From positions 47,133,020 to 47,197,019 of the forward strand of contig CM014729.1 of assembly GCA_004329165.1 (NCBI GenBank): a DNA stretch of 64,000 bases, in the 5' to 3' direction. The notes under the pieces are model-generated. The model was not told where the DNA came from. It was given only the letters and a program-made list of their open reading frames with translations, and made no database searches. Position 1 is the first letter of the stretch. Every line of letters begins with the position of its first letter. Both the position numbers and the translations under genes were made by a program. Below are positions 23,392 through 34,957 of the stretch, piece by piece. Source of the stretch: Spatholobus suberectus. Taxonomy: Eukaryota > Streptophyta > Magnoliopsida > Fabales > Fabaceae.

Positions 23392-26300
23392 TGTAATGCC
23401 TGTTTCTCGATAATCTGTGAATAAGTGTTTGAATAACTTAAAAGAGAAAATTAAATTTTAATTTTTTTTCCATGAAAAGAATTAATTAAAAGACTTTTGC
23501 TTGATGCTTGTGTGAGCTTTTGTGGAGGATTCTGTAGAAATTGGATCTGCATTGCTGACAAATAAGCAAAGATATATTTGTGGAGTGTTGGTGGGCAATG
23601 TGGGGTTAAAAAATTTAATTATAGCTAATTAAATTTAATTATAATTGAATTTTAGACAAATTAATGGCTTTCCTTACAACCAAGCTAAAATTCTTTCCCG
23701 ACTACTGAAAAATCTGTCTAGAATCCTATCAGATAAAGTGAATTCAGCTGTCTGATTTGGATAGAGTCAGTTCAATCATGACCAGAGAATTCTAAAAGAT
23801 TCATAAACTCATTTAGACTCTAATGCCAATTTAATCATTTTAATTGATTCAAATGCTAGAAATTTAAAATCTAATTTCACAAGACTCAGTATTTGACTGC
23901 GTTCTTTGTTGATAGTGTAAGAAATTTTAGTATTTCCCCTCCAAACCCCAAGGAGCATGTCCCCCAAGCCCAACCAAACTAAAAGTAACCAATTGTCCTA
24001 AGCAAACTAAATTGGTTGTGACCTAACTACACATCTTTTTGCAAAATCCTACTATTAGTCATTTCAAGTGTACTAAAAGCACTTGAAAAACCATTTGCTC
24101 CCATGGTTTCCCATGGCTTGGCCGTCCACCACCTAGGAGAAAGGAAAAATATTTTGTTTTCATTTAAATTCAAATTACACCTTTCATTTTGCTAGTTACC
24201 ATATTGCCCCTCTTAAATGTGTTCTATATCAAGCTTTTAAAATGCAAACAATCCTCCCATTTTGTTCACTCTTGGCTGTGGACTTAGAGAGAGGATAGGG
24301 AGAGTTGGTTCAAGTTCTTGATTCTTGGTGGTGAGGGAAGAAGTTAGGGTTTCCAAAGGAAGGGTACTAGGTAAGCAAACTCCACCCTTTTCATGTTCTT
24401 CTTTCTCTATCTTCTCCTTTCCTATCAAGACCAAAGTTGTCTTGGCCCCTTTACACTCTTGGTTCTAAAGTTTATCTCTTTTCATGTTTATGTTCCAAAA
24501 CAACCATTTTGGGTGATTGGTTGATGGTTTATCTCCTCAAAGTTGGAAGGAAGTCATCCATTGCTCCAAAACTCTTGCAAGCTAGAAGGAGTATTAGCAC
24601 ATTGTAAGGAAAGCTAACCCTTTTTCTTTTGTGTTCAAAATCTGTGAATGACATGTTTGGATGTGCCTTGTTGTTAAAAGTGTTGTTCATATTTTCAAAA
24701 GTATTAAACTTGAGGAAAGACCACATTTTCGTGCAAGTATATGATGTGTTCTTGGTGTTGTTTGGCTTTTCCGTCTTGACATGTTGCACTATTTTTATGA
24801 TAACTTGAGCTATGGTGAATATTTTTGTGTGCTTGTTGTTTGGTTGTAAACGAGAAAATTTTTTATTCAAAATGGACACAAGAACCGTACCAAAAGGTTA
24901 ATAAACGAAAAATTTAAGCTTTTTAAAAGTTGAGTACACTATCTAAAAACACTGACCCGACAGTGGGTAGAAAAACATGATTTTGGAAAAATAGGTTTTG
25001 TAATTGGTGAAAATCTTTGAACGAATGAGAATTAGACACAAAAATATTTGTAAGCATATATAGTTTGCCCATATTTTGTTCATTTCACTATTTTTAATGA
25101 TTTTCGAAAACTAAAAGTTGTACTTGTTTTCTGTCTGGAAGAAGTTTTGAAAACTGTAAACTTTCAAAAATCATATAAAATTGTGTAGACCTTGGTTTTG
25201 GTGTTCTTGGACTTTTTAAAAAGGTTTTCAAGTGTACTTTTAGAAAATATTGGACTTGGTCTCTAAAAAGTTTTCTCTATAGGTGAAAAATGGTAAAACG
25301 TGTTCGTTGGTCTTCCAGTAGACCACACAGACCTTGCTGTCTTGTTTTTTTTGTATCTTTTTTTGTAGATTTTTGTATCTTGTTACTTGATTTGGATAAG
25401 TTTCCTAGTAAAGATTTTTAAAGACATGACTTGGTAAATATTATGATTTTGATGGCATGATAATTATGTTAGAGACCAATTAAACAAACAGCTTATCTAG
25501 GTGTGAAAGATAAGTGATAAAATGCCTATCTAGGTGTGCAAGATAGGTGATACTTAACAAAATGTCTTTCCGGGTGTGAACAATAGGTGGACATTAATGC
25601 ATATTGCCATCATTGCTTGTGTATGATGAATTGATTGTCATGCATACATGCATTGGTGCATGAGCATGCGGTACCGAAGGTGTCGATATTCGTGGGATTA
25701 TGGTGCTAGCTAGGTGTGAAAGCTTGAGGACTACGGATGGCGCGATTCCACAAGAGGCTAGGGCCTTGCAAACCCTATGTCGTGGTGCTGGTACCCCCAT
25801 ACGGAAATTCTGACAAAAAGCATTGGTTCCCATGATCAGTTACCAGTATTCCTCAAATGGTTTAGGCACGTGCAGCTTTGAGATTCTTGGTGAAGGTATC
25901 TGTGTTTATTATACCAAGATTAAGGAATATCTGGGTTGGTCACTCAAGTTTATGGATTTCCATGGAGAGTCTAGGACTCATGGTCTGCATTGCATTCTTG
26001 GTCACACTTTAAATAAGAATACTAAATAAAAGAATTGTTGTGTCTGTACCTTGACTGATTTTGTGCTTGTTCTATCGAATGTATGTTACGTGTCTAGAAT
26101 GTTGTGTTTGGTTCTTTTCGGGTAGCTTATCCTTGCTTGTATGTTTTATGTGTGCGTGACTGTGATGATCGCGATTGCCTTGATCGCGTGAGCAGATGGT
26201 GTTTCCCTTGAGGAGTGATGCCTTTAGTGTGGAGCTGATACCCACCATCCAAGATGGGCGGGATGGTTGGACTATTGATGCAGATGCCCTTCAAGCATGT

Positions 26301-27065
26301 TTTGACGGTCTGCTCCTTACTCATTACACGCCACGTGATGCTTTGATCTCCAGGACTCTGGTCACGATTCAGGTGGATTTTTCAGAGTTTACTCGTAAGG
26401 TACTTCATCCCTCGCCTACTTTTCCTGCACACGTTCCTACTCCTCATTGGGTAGGAAATGCTCGTGCATTTGGAGGTTGTTTAGCACTCGAGTTTTTCGT
26501 GGGCGCTGACGTGGTTGAGGTTCTAGTCGAGTTTCTTTTGCGGGAGGTGACAACGATGACAACAACACACCCTCTACCTCTCCCCATTGCCTTTAGAAGG
26601 TAATGCAGTTCTTGATGTATCTTTTTTGAGTAGAGGTGACCAGATTAGGGAGTGAGTTATGTATCCCCTCCCCCTTTTGAGTTGTATGATTGGGTTCATT
26701 GTCACACACCTCTCCCACTATCTTATCTAGTATCTTCAGTTTATGTTTGGCTGTATTCGGTTGTGGATCCCGTGCGATGTATGTTGGACATGATATCTTA
26801 TGAATGTCTATGTTTCTTGTCTTATATTTCCTTGTTGATGCACTTCTTTTTCATGTTGCACGTTTATGATTAGCCGACATAGAAATATGATGTATATAAT
26901 AAATAAATAAATAAATCCTTACCCTTATTTTTGCAAGTAATTGAAAAAGTTTTCCGAATTGAACTTAAAATCAATCTAGATGGTTAGCTAGTGTGTTTTG
27001 TTTTTCCAATTTAGTTTGTTCTAAAATGTGATGACTCATGATGGTTGATTTTACGGGTCGTCACA
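23392..27065 (+). mobile_element. Solo LTR, 3.67 kb, inserted in the 5' LTR of element B
   Basis: It starts TGTAATGCCTG and ends GGGTCGTCACA, with a perfect target duplication GATGA at 23387-23391 and 27066-27070. LTR B resumes exactly at 27071 (compare 47550 onward in the 3' LTR). It carries donor-like GGTAAGCAAAC near 24368, GTAAGGAAAGCTAACC near 24605, and a conserved tail segment ending GCGTGAGCAG near 26195. A frame at 26196-26603 follows that site but has no recognised domain. Three units on the pattern CTAGGTGTGAAAGATAGGTG lie at 25497-25590. Confidence 0.9.
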
Positions 27066-27405
27066 GATGAAGATCTGTAGACCTAGTGTATAGTATTTTC
27101 TTTTCATATAAGGGATAGGGTAGAGTGGCACTGTTCTATAGGATCTTTTTAATGTGCACATTGAGTTAGGTAGTTTCCATCTTTTGATGTACTTATAATC
27201 TTTGATGTTTTCTTTTATGACCAATATGTACTACAAAATTATGATATATATATATACAGACTCTGTCTTCTATCTTTTACTACCATTTCCAAATTCTATT
27301 AAGTTTAGAATTTTTCTATTATAAGAGTCAAAAAAAAATTACTCACAATAATTAAAAAAATAAATTAATACGGACTATAATTAAATGAATGAATGTTACA
27401 TGTAG

Positions 27406-27419
27406 TGGTATTAGAGCAG
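27406..27419 (+). other. Primer-binding site of element B
   Basis: TGGTATTAGAGCAG, one base different from the initiator tRNA-Met complement, lies five bases after the 5' LTR end, as in element A. Confidence 0.82.
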
Positions 27420-27927
27420 TTCTTTCCTGTCAAAGCCTAGGGGTTTGGCCTCGATCTTCTTTGTGCTGTGTGTTTTCTTATTTTTTGTTGACAAAATAGG
27501 AATAAAATATGAATTGTTTATTTTTTATATTCTCTGTTGTAGACGTCCAACCTTGTTATAGAAAGTGGTTTGCGCACTCAGTAGAAGATTTTGCTAAGAA
27601 TAAACCTAATCTTAGCTGTTGGGTTTAGTAGAGGTAATTAGTGCATGTCTGGATTGGTTTTGGCTAGGAAAGACTTGGTACTTAAAAGTGTCCATTGTGA
27701 CCCACATTTCTTCCTTAGGAGTTTATTTGGTGTACTATTTCACAGATTACTTTTACTCACCTCACATATGGTTTTATTCCAAGCAATGAACTAAGATATT
27801 GATTCTCTTTTTCAAACAATGGCTGAAAGACCACGACAAGATGCTACTTAGCAGATACTCAAAAGAATGATTGTTATCCTTGAGAATATGAATCAAGGAT
27901 GAGATGTTGAACCAGTAGAATATCTAA

Positions 27928-28045
27928 TGTGACACCCTTTACCCCCAAGTTAATTATTAACTAAAAATTGTGGAAAATATAGTGTACTTTTCATTTGCGA
28001 AATAAAATGGTAATTTAAACTCTTTTTCTTCACACGATAAAGGAC
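27928..28045 (-). repeat. Truncated 3' LTR end of element C
   Basis: The plus strand TGTGACACCCTTTACCCCC and the next hundred bases align with 32817 onward, the tail of the 5' LTR of C. The match stops at AGGAC, where a fragment of reverse transcriptase begins in the opposite orientation. Confidence 0.82.
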
Positions 28046-28081
28046 TTGTTAGAGAAACAATTTGTAAGGCCTAGTCTGTCA

Positions 28082-29626
28082 CCTTGTGGGTAGACTAGAA
28101 ACATCCTCTGGGAATATCTCAAGGAAATCTCTCACTATAGGTACATCTCCAACCACGACCTTGCTCTCAAGTTTCAGGGTGGCTAACATCATGTACACTT
28201 AGGCATTCTCTTTTAAAGACACCTTTACCTGGTTGGCAGTGAGAAATCTCGTATCCTTATCCTCAACTAACTCACCAAACACTATAGATTTATTAAAGCA
28301 GTTTAGGAGGACATGATTGGAAAATAATCAGTCCATGCCAAGAATAGCATCTAGTTGACTAAGAGGCAAACAAATCAAGCCAACCAAGAATTTTCTATTA
28401 AAAACCAGCACAAGAAAATTTAAACAAACATTAGAGGTAATGACAAAACCACTAGGAGGGGTATCAACCATTAAGTCAAATTTCAAAGAAGGCACAGGCA
28501 ATTTCAAATTTTCAACACAAGTGCGAGATATAAATGAATGAGTTGCACCAGAATCAAAGAGTACAACTAAAGGAGTTCTGCTTATGAAACATGTACCTTG
28601 AATTAAGTCATCAAACTCTGAGGCTTCAGCAACACTAAGAGCAAAGACTCTTCCTATGGCCTTCAGTCAATTAGCTTGCGAACTCTGACTTCCACTACGC
28701 AGCTCCTTTCTTGGGATTAGGACAATCCCTTCCAATGTGCATTTTCTGTTCACAATTGAAATAGGTCACCTCCTTATCCTTGCACTCAAATGTCGTATGA
28801 TCAAGCCGTCTGCACTTCTTACATCTCTGTGGGGTGAAAAGAACTAATCCCCCACTACCACCACTAGCAGGTTGACTTGCTATAGGCTTTTGATTACTGA
28901 AACGATTATCAGGTGGAATTGAGTACGGCTTCTTGCAATTCTGGTTGCCGAACATCTTCTCTCGAGAGGGACCCATACTCATGTAATGTATCATTTGTGT
29001 CCTATTGTCTTCATCATAGATTCTGCATCTGTTTACCAACATAGGAAATTGGAGGACCTTCTGGTAGTTGATAGCTTGCTTAATCTCATGTCATAGGCCA
29101 TTCACAAACTTTACGCACTTGGAACGCTCCCTAGCTTCGTTATGTTAATAAGGAAAGTACCTCGACAACGCCTCGAACATGGCTGCATAATCAACCACGG
29201 TTCTATTGCCTGTTTAAGCTCTAAGAACTCCATCTCCTTATGGTTACAAACGTCTATGGGAAAGTACTTCTCCAAGAACACCTCTTTAAAGACTTCCTAA
29301 GTGATGGCTCTATCTCCAACTTCCAAGAGTTGATGGGTATTCTCCCCTCAATACTTGACCTCCTTAGCTAGCATGAAAATGCCGAAAGTCACCTCCTGAG
29401 TTTTTGTGCATGCCATTGCTCAGAATATCTTCTCGATTTCCTGCAACTAATTTTGTGCACCATCGAGATTGTATCCCCCCTTGAACGTTGGTGGGTTGTT
29501 CCTTTCGAACCTATGCAACCCATGAAACTCAACAGCTCCATCCTATCTACTTTGATTCCTCCCCACAAACTGAGCTAAGGTATGAAGAGCATTAGCAATA
29601 GCATGGTCATTCCTACTAGCAACCAT
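28082..29626 (-). pseudogene. Element C gag-protease, truncated at the start of reverse transcriptase
   Basis: The minus-strand start MVASRNDHAIANALHTLAQF at 29626 is the gag N-terminus. Further on are MLVNRCRIYDEDNR, CRRLDHTTFECKDKEVTYFNCEQ with the CCHC knuckle (28740-28800), then the protease with LFDSGATHSFISRT (near 28560) and AILGMD (near 28340). It ends with VRDFLEIFPEDVSSLPTR at about 28082. That last segment normally leads into reverse transcriptase, but here it meets an inverted fragment. In-frame stops are scattered through it. Confidence 0.85.
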
Positions 29627-30629
29627 TATTTCCTGCACAAGCCAGAGGCAATCAACCACAACACACAAATTCAACAAATCAACCATAGAGTACACATGGA
29701 AACACAATAGACACATAATATGTAACGACCCACTGCCGCTACATAACAACTTTTCTACTTTATATCTTGGAAGGCTTCTTTTAATAATGATATTAGATTA
29801 AGTATTATAAAAATACGTCTTTGTTTTTCACTTTCTTCATCTTTAGAGATAATAATAGAGAAAACTATTTATTCCAACCAAAATAGTTACATCAATGTAT
29901 ACATCAAGAAATCAAAAGAAAATACATACACCAACATTATTAAACATTTTTATATCAATAAATATAGGATACAAAACACTTTCTCTATAGCTGGTCACAC
30001 TTTACATTCTTTTAATAAAAATAAACGATAAAAGGAATATCAATTCCTCTAAAGGAACAAAAGTAACCTTCCATACTTGTTCCATCTCCGCATTGGCTGA
30101 GGTGAAGCTTCATCATCAATTAAAAGAAGCTAAACCTGCCAAAAACTCAACATCTACTCCCACGCCAAAGACGTGATCATTACAGGCACGAACCACACGT
30201 GCAAACAATGCAAGGGTAAGCTTACTTGAAATAATAAAACATATATTTTAAAAGTAAAGTAATAGAAAATCCATTTATTCCATGTCAATAATCAAACAAA
30301 AAATAGCAACAACGTCAACAACAAAGCATTATCCACACCTCTACTATCACTCCAACTATAATAGCAACCACGACAATAAACAACCAAAACAACAATGCTA
30401 CCTCTGCTACCAACATACATCACAACCATAATTACCAAGAAATTATAACAACAATGACAACATTACCACCACCAACATCATTAGTTACAAACGAAAACTT
30501 CATTTATATATAAAAATTCAAATAAAGTTTCATGATATAGTCATATTCTTCCTTAGTGATATCAATCACAATACTAATGCATCATACTTTCAACCTCTAC
30601 ATATCCAATCCACAAACACAACAACCTGA

Positions 30630-31020
30630 GGTCCATCGTCAGCTACCTTAGTACCCACACAACAATATAAGGTCCATCGTCAGCTACCATAGTTCTCAAT
30701 CCACACAATGGCATGAGGTCCATCGTCAGCTACCCCAGCCACCTGTCCATACCACGGCATGAGGTCCATCGGCAACTACCCCAACCACCTGTCCATACCA
30801 CGGCATGAGGTCCATCGTCAACTACCTCAGCCGCCAATATATGCATACCAACGCATGTATCACCACGGCATGAGGTCCATCGTCAGCTACCTCAGCCGCC
30901 AACATATGCATACCAATGCATGTATCACCACAATAATCACCACAGCATGAGGTCCATCGTTAGCTACCTCAGCCATCTAATCACAACACGACATGAGGTC
31001 CATCGTCAGCTACCTCAGCC
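30630..31020. repeat. Repeated 20-bp word within the solo LTR
   Basis: About nine copies of GAGGTCCATCGTCAGCTACC with CTCAGCC or CAACCACCTG spacers recur every 35-80 bp. The same word appears a few times in the sister LTR at 39280-39540, so it is a family feature expanded here. Confidence 0.8.
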
Positions 31021-31719
31021 GTCAACATATACATAAATGCATGACTTTCAATACAACATCAACACAGCCACAACAAATCAACCACAACAATCATCATCAA
31101 CCCATGCAGGCCCAATCCAGCCTCTTGCATGGTCAACAAATAAGGCATCTCACCATCACAACATATTACGACTAGTAGAGGTTCTACCTGAGCAACCTTC
31201 CATTCAATTACCTTTTTTCCACATTTTATCAAACCAATTCACAACAATAATAAAGAAAACCAAGAACCAAGTTTGGAAGAATAACAATAACATGTGGAGG
31301 TCTTATCTAAGCAACCTTCCACGTCAACACATACCCAACAACAACAATTCAACCAAAATTATTCATCCATATCCACATGCATATTTATTTATATGTCACA
31401 CCATTGCACCATAATAGCTTGAGGCCCACCTAACCTTAGCCAACAGCATATGCATTATTATCATAACAATCAACTCAATCACAATACACTGCAACAATAA
31501 CAGAAGCTCACACATTCATTTTACATCAACACAAACCTCTTAAATCAAGCACACATGACAAATAGGTCTTTCTTTTAAAGCTAAACAATTTTCCAATATT
31601 TCAAAGGATCACACCTAAACATCAAATCCAAGGTAATCAACTACCTTTCACATTCTTTTTTTTTCTTTCTTGAATCTGAGTCTCACTCAACTAAAATAAC
31701 AAAACTCAAATTTTTGCTC

Positions 31720-31920
31720 ACAGCAACTCTGTCGCTCGGCAGCACAATATTGCTGCCCGGCGACAGATTACCAGAGACCTATTTTTTGTCTCTAGCTAAA
31801 TGTTGCCTGGCAAGAGAAAATCGTCACCCAGCGACGTTCTTCCAGAAGCCATTTTCTGGGCTCGGGAAGAACCTTGCCCAACGAGAAGGGGATGTCGCCT
31901 GGCATCGCTTGCGTTGTGAA
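31720..31920. repeat. Palindrome array, core TCGCCNGGCGA
   Basis: Six degenerate copies occur, for example GTCGCTCGGCAGC, CTGCCCGGCGACAG, TTGCCTGGCAAG, TCACCCAGCGACG and TGTCGCCTGGCATCG. Measured from the LTR head at 32771 the array occupies about 850-1,050 bp, the same place as the TCGCTNAGCGA arrays in the sister LTRs. Confidence 0.6.
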
Positions 31921-32797
31921 CATGGTATATGGGTGAAATTCTTCAATTCCTTGGCTTTTAATTGCTATACACTTATTCCAAATCAATTCTAAACACTTTC
32001 AATGCACTTTTAACCAATTATACGACAATTTTTAGTCATAAACAACCTCAACTCTCAAAATCCCTTTTTGAAACCCATTTTGTATCAAAGTTTCATACTC
32101 AAGATTTCCACCAAAATCAATCGATCCCAAAGCGTTAAATCAACATATCAACGACCACAAACATGAAATCAAACATTAGTAAGCTTCCCTTACCTCAAAA
32201 GCTTCCAAATTTGAATTTTGGTCCTTTAAGAAAACTTGTGTCTGGAGCTAAAATCTTCCATAGATTTGTCCCTTCTCTCTCCACAATCATTAAGTCAGGC
32301 TTAGAAAGCTTCCAACACACTTATCAACCTCAAATCTATAGAGAAAAATTGAGAGAGAAATGAGGAGAGAGAAACTGAAGAGAGAGAGAAAAATGAGAGA
32401 ATGAGGGGTTTCACCTCCCCCTCCTCCTTTTATATCCGAGCTCCTCAGAGTTCTCACATGAACTTTTGGCCCATTGAGGCCTAAATCTCACCCAGCACTT
32501 GCCTTGTCCTAAAACTGATTTAATTCAACTGTTTTCGTCTCAAAACCCCAAAATCAGACTCTCCACACAATCACATTGGCTTAAGCAAACATATCAAATT
32601 TCCTAATTTCAACCTAGAGATTCAAACATACAATGCACAACTATCACCACATACCACATACTACGTACCAACAATTCATTTATTTCTTTTAGTCACCTAT
32701 ATTACATGTCTAAGTTCCACTTTTAGTTATTAAAACACTTAATCACGCATTAGGAAAAACAAGATGTTAGATAGTATACATGGCTGAATGAATCAAC

Positions 32798-32811
32798 CTG
32801 TTCTGACACGA
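32798..32811 (-). other. Degenerate primer-binding site of element C
   Basis: The minus strand reads TCGTGTCAGAACAG, matching the PBS consensus TGGTATCAGAGCAG at 11 of 14 bases, just inside the 5' LTR. It identifies 32817-34957 as the 5' LTR and sets the element on the minus strand. Confidence 0.65.
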
Positions 32812-32816
32812 CTAAA

Positions 32817-34957
32817 TGTGACACCTTTTAACCCCAAGCTAATTATTAAGTAAATATTATGGAAAATATAATGTATTTTTCATTTGCAAAATAAAATAAT
32901 AATTTAAACTCTTTTTCTTCATATGATAAAGGACATCACATGAACAACTCACGTTAACTTAAACTCCATAAAATACCTTACTAATTAATAAAAAGATATT
33001 GGCCCACAATTGGCCTTACAAGTCTTTAAAAATAAACTAAATTAAGAAGTAAAACTATTAATGCTAAGTTCAAAAGCTAAGGACATAAAATAGTAATAAA
33101 CCAAGCCCCAATGTCTCAATTCTATCAGAGCATACAACCCAATCAATAATAAAATAAACTGCAACGAGACCAATGCCTCTACTCGAAGACTCCTCCTCAG
33201 GGTCCTACTAGACATCACCTGTGTATCATAGATATATACAAAAAAACACCAAAAAACAAGAGAGTGAGATACATCTCACATCATGCTCAAAGTATGACAA
33301 TAGAAACAGATAGAACTCACAATACATGCAAAATCATAATAACATTAGTTTACAAGGATTAGAAACATATAAACATATGTAATGCAATGCCACTTAACTT
33401 CTACTTCTTATGCACATGTGGTACCAATCTAAGTTCATCTCAAAAGTAAACTAGGAGTAAATGCATGGCCATAAGAAGTGTCATTGCTACTGATACCTTC
33501 GGCTTTTGCACCCTCAACTAGTATGATATTCCCTAGTGACTAGTCTGGGTTACCTAGTTTTACCAGTATGCTCTGGATCCATAGGATCCGCATTGTCCAT
33601 TGGAGTTTTCCAACCAGATACCACTCCCAAGGTTAGGGTTAGACAACCCATCCCAGTCTCCACCAGCCGAATTCCTACATACTTTCTTTCTCCATATGAC
33701 TCAATGTCATGATGTATGGTCACATACAATGTTCATAGCTTTTCATAGGTTTTTATCATAAAGCATTGACACAATTTCATATCACACTCAATTTTCTCAT
33801 GGTAAGTAACAAACATAAGATGTAAATTCAATGAGGCATCCAAGCAATGGCAATCATACAAGAAATAGGCAAGAAGATCACCAACGTCATCTTTAGCGTC
33901 ACAAGCGGTCACACTTAGTGTTAAACCCTTGGCGCTTAGCCACCCTTCACTTTACTTCCAATCCCACTCTCTGGTAGGTCAACGCTTAGCACCAAAAGAC
34001 TGGCGTTTCGCGTCACTCATACAGGGAATTCACTATCATACTTACACTCAATGCCAACTTTCTGGCACTTAGTGCCAAACCTTTAGAGGACTAGGGTTTG
34101 CTCCCTACCTCCCTATGCTCAGCACCATGATGCTCAACGCCAATTTTCTGGTGCTCAACACCAAACCTCTAGAGAGTTCTCTATTTCTCTTACACCCAGT
34201 GCCAACTACGATTTTTACAAATCGTGAGGGTCCGCAGAACATGCAACTCATAACTTTTCTTGGTTTCCAAACACTCTCAATTAGTTAATTAACTCCTAAT
34301 TTCTCCTGTTTCCTTTCTTAATGGTCAACCTATCCTATGAATTCCTCACTCACTCATAATCTCCTCAAAATCCATTAAATCCCTAACTTAGGCACAAGAG
34401 GAAAAGTAAGAACAATCCATGACAGTCCATATTCCCAATTAAACGTAAAATTACGATAAAACACATCAATAATTTGGGGAAAGTTGCATTTCATTTTACA
34501 CACAATCATGCAATTTACATACAATTGGGGTCTAGGGCCAACCCCTCTACCCACGACCAAAGCCATACCCATGAGCGAGATAACTCACCCCCCCTTTACC
34601 TTGAAAAAGGTGATCTACGACAAAAGGATGCGAAGGGTGTAGCAGTGTCTTCCTACGGTTCCTCATTCCTTGACTATAGCAGCTCCAACGGCACGATATC
34701 TCCACAGAGGCAAAAGAGAGAATGAGGAAAAGGTTTAGGTTTCCAAGAAACCTAAGAGACTCTTAAAGCTAACCTTTGGCTTATGAAAACTAAGCCCAAC
34801 ACAAGGGTCTTAAAACTTTTAAAACATTTTAATCACAAAACCCCATTTAAAGACCCAATATCTCTTTTTCCCAAAATACTATTTTATTAAAAACAAGGAA
34901 AAACAACAACAATAATAATAATAATAATAATTAAAAGGAAAACATTGGTGTGTTACA
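32817..34957 (-). repeat. 5' LTR of element C
   Basis: It begins on the minus strand TGTAACACACCAATG at 34957 and ends GGTGTCACA at 32817, 2,141 bp. The tail matches the truncated copy at 27928. The centre has a palindrome array (33880-34205), and a trinucleotide AAT run lies near 34908-34931. Confidence 0.83.
33880..34205. repeat. Palindrome array, core GGCGCTNAGCGCC
   Basis: About nine degenerate copies occur, among them TTGGCGCTTAGCCACC, CAACGCTTAGCACCAA, TGGCACTTAGTGCCAAA, TATGCTCAGCACCATG, TGCTCAACGCCAA and TGGTGCTCAACACCAAA. Compensating changes often keep both arms paired (GGCAC/GTGCC, GGTGC/... ACACC). Confidence 0.68.

Larger units (their letters stand above)
20708..27400 (+). repeat. 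5' LTR of gypsy element B, interrupted by a solo LTR
   Basis: It begins TGTAACTCCCCTAC at 20708 and ends GAATGTTACA at 27400. Removing the inserted 23392-27065 solo LTR and one GATGA leaves about 3.01 kb, matching the 2,986-bp 3' LTR. A TATA-like TCTATAAAAAGGCCCC lies near 22040. A second LTR-head-like sequence at 21169 (TATAACACCACTA) and a tandem repeat at 22380-22644 are shared with the 3' LTR. Confidence 0.88.
29721..32771 (-). mobile_element. Solo LTR in the leader of element C
   Basis: On the plus strand it reads TGTAACGACCCACTGCCGCT at 29721 and ends GATGTTAGA at 32771. The head lies at 32771 on the minus strand and has one changed terminal base. Flanks TAATA and TAGTA differ by one base. 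It is the same family as the LTRs at 38383 and 35868. A minus-strand TATA-like GATATAAAAGGAGG lies near 32430, a donor-like GAGGTAAGGGAAGCTTAC near 32180-32196, and an acceptor-like ...GGCGTGGGAGTAG near 30160. A direct repeat of ATGAGGTCCATCGTCAGCTACC, about ten copies, fills 30630-31020. Confidence 0.83.
27928..34957 (-). mobile_element. Gypsy element C, minus strand, internally deleted, inserted in gag of B
   Basis: On the minus strand it has a complete 5' LTR (34957-32817), a mutated PBS, a solo LTR nested in its leader (32771-29721), gag-protease (29626-28082), then a rearranged joint and only the last 118 bp of the 3' LTR (28045-27928). Element B gag is broken at TCTAA (27923-27927) and resumes TCAAGG (34958), a degraded 5-bp duplication. 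Most of pol and of the 3' LTR is missing. Confidence 0.82.

Noticed and set aside
26196..26603. 135-codon frame as a host gene
   Set aside because: It lies wholly within a solo LTR with target duplications, has no recognised domain, and the inverted sister copy keeps only its first part. It is kept only as a finding.
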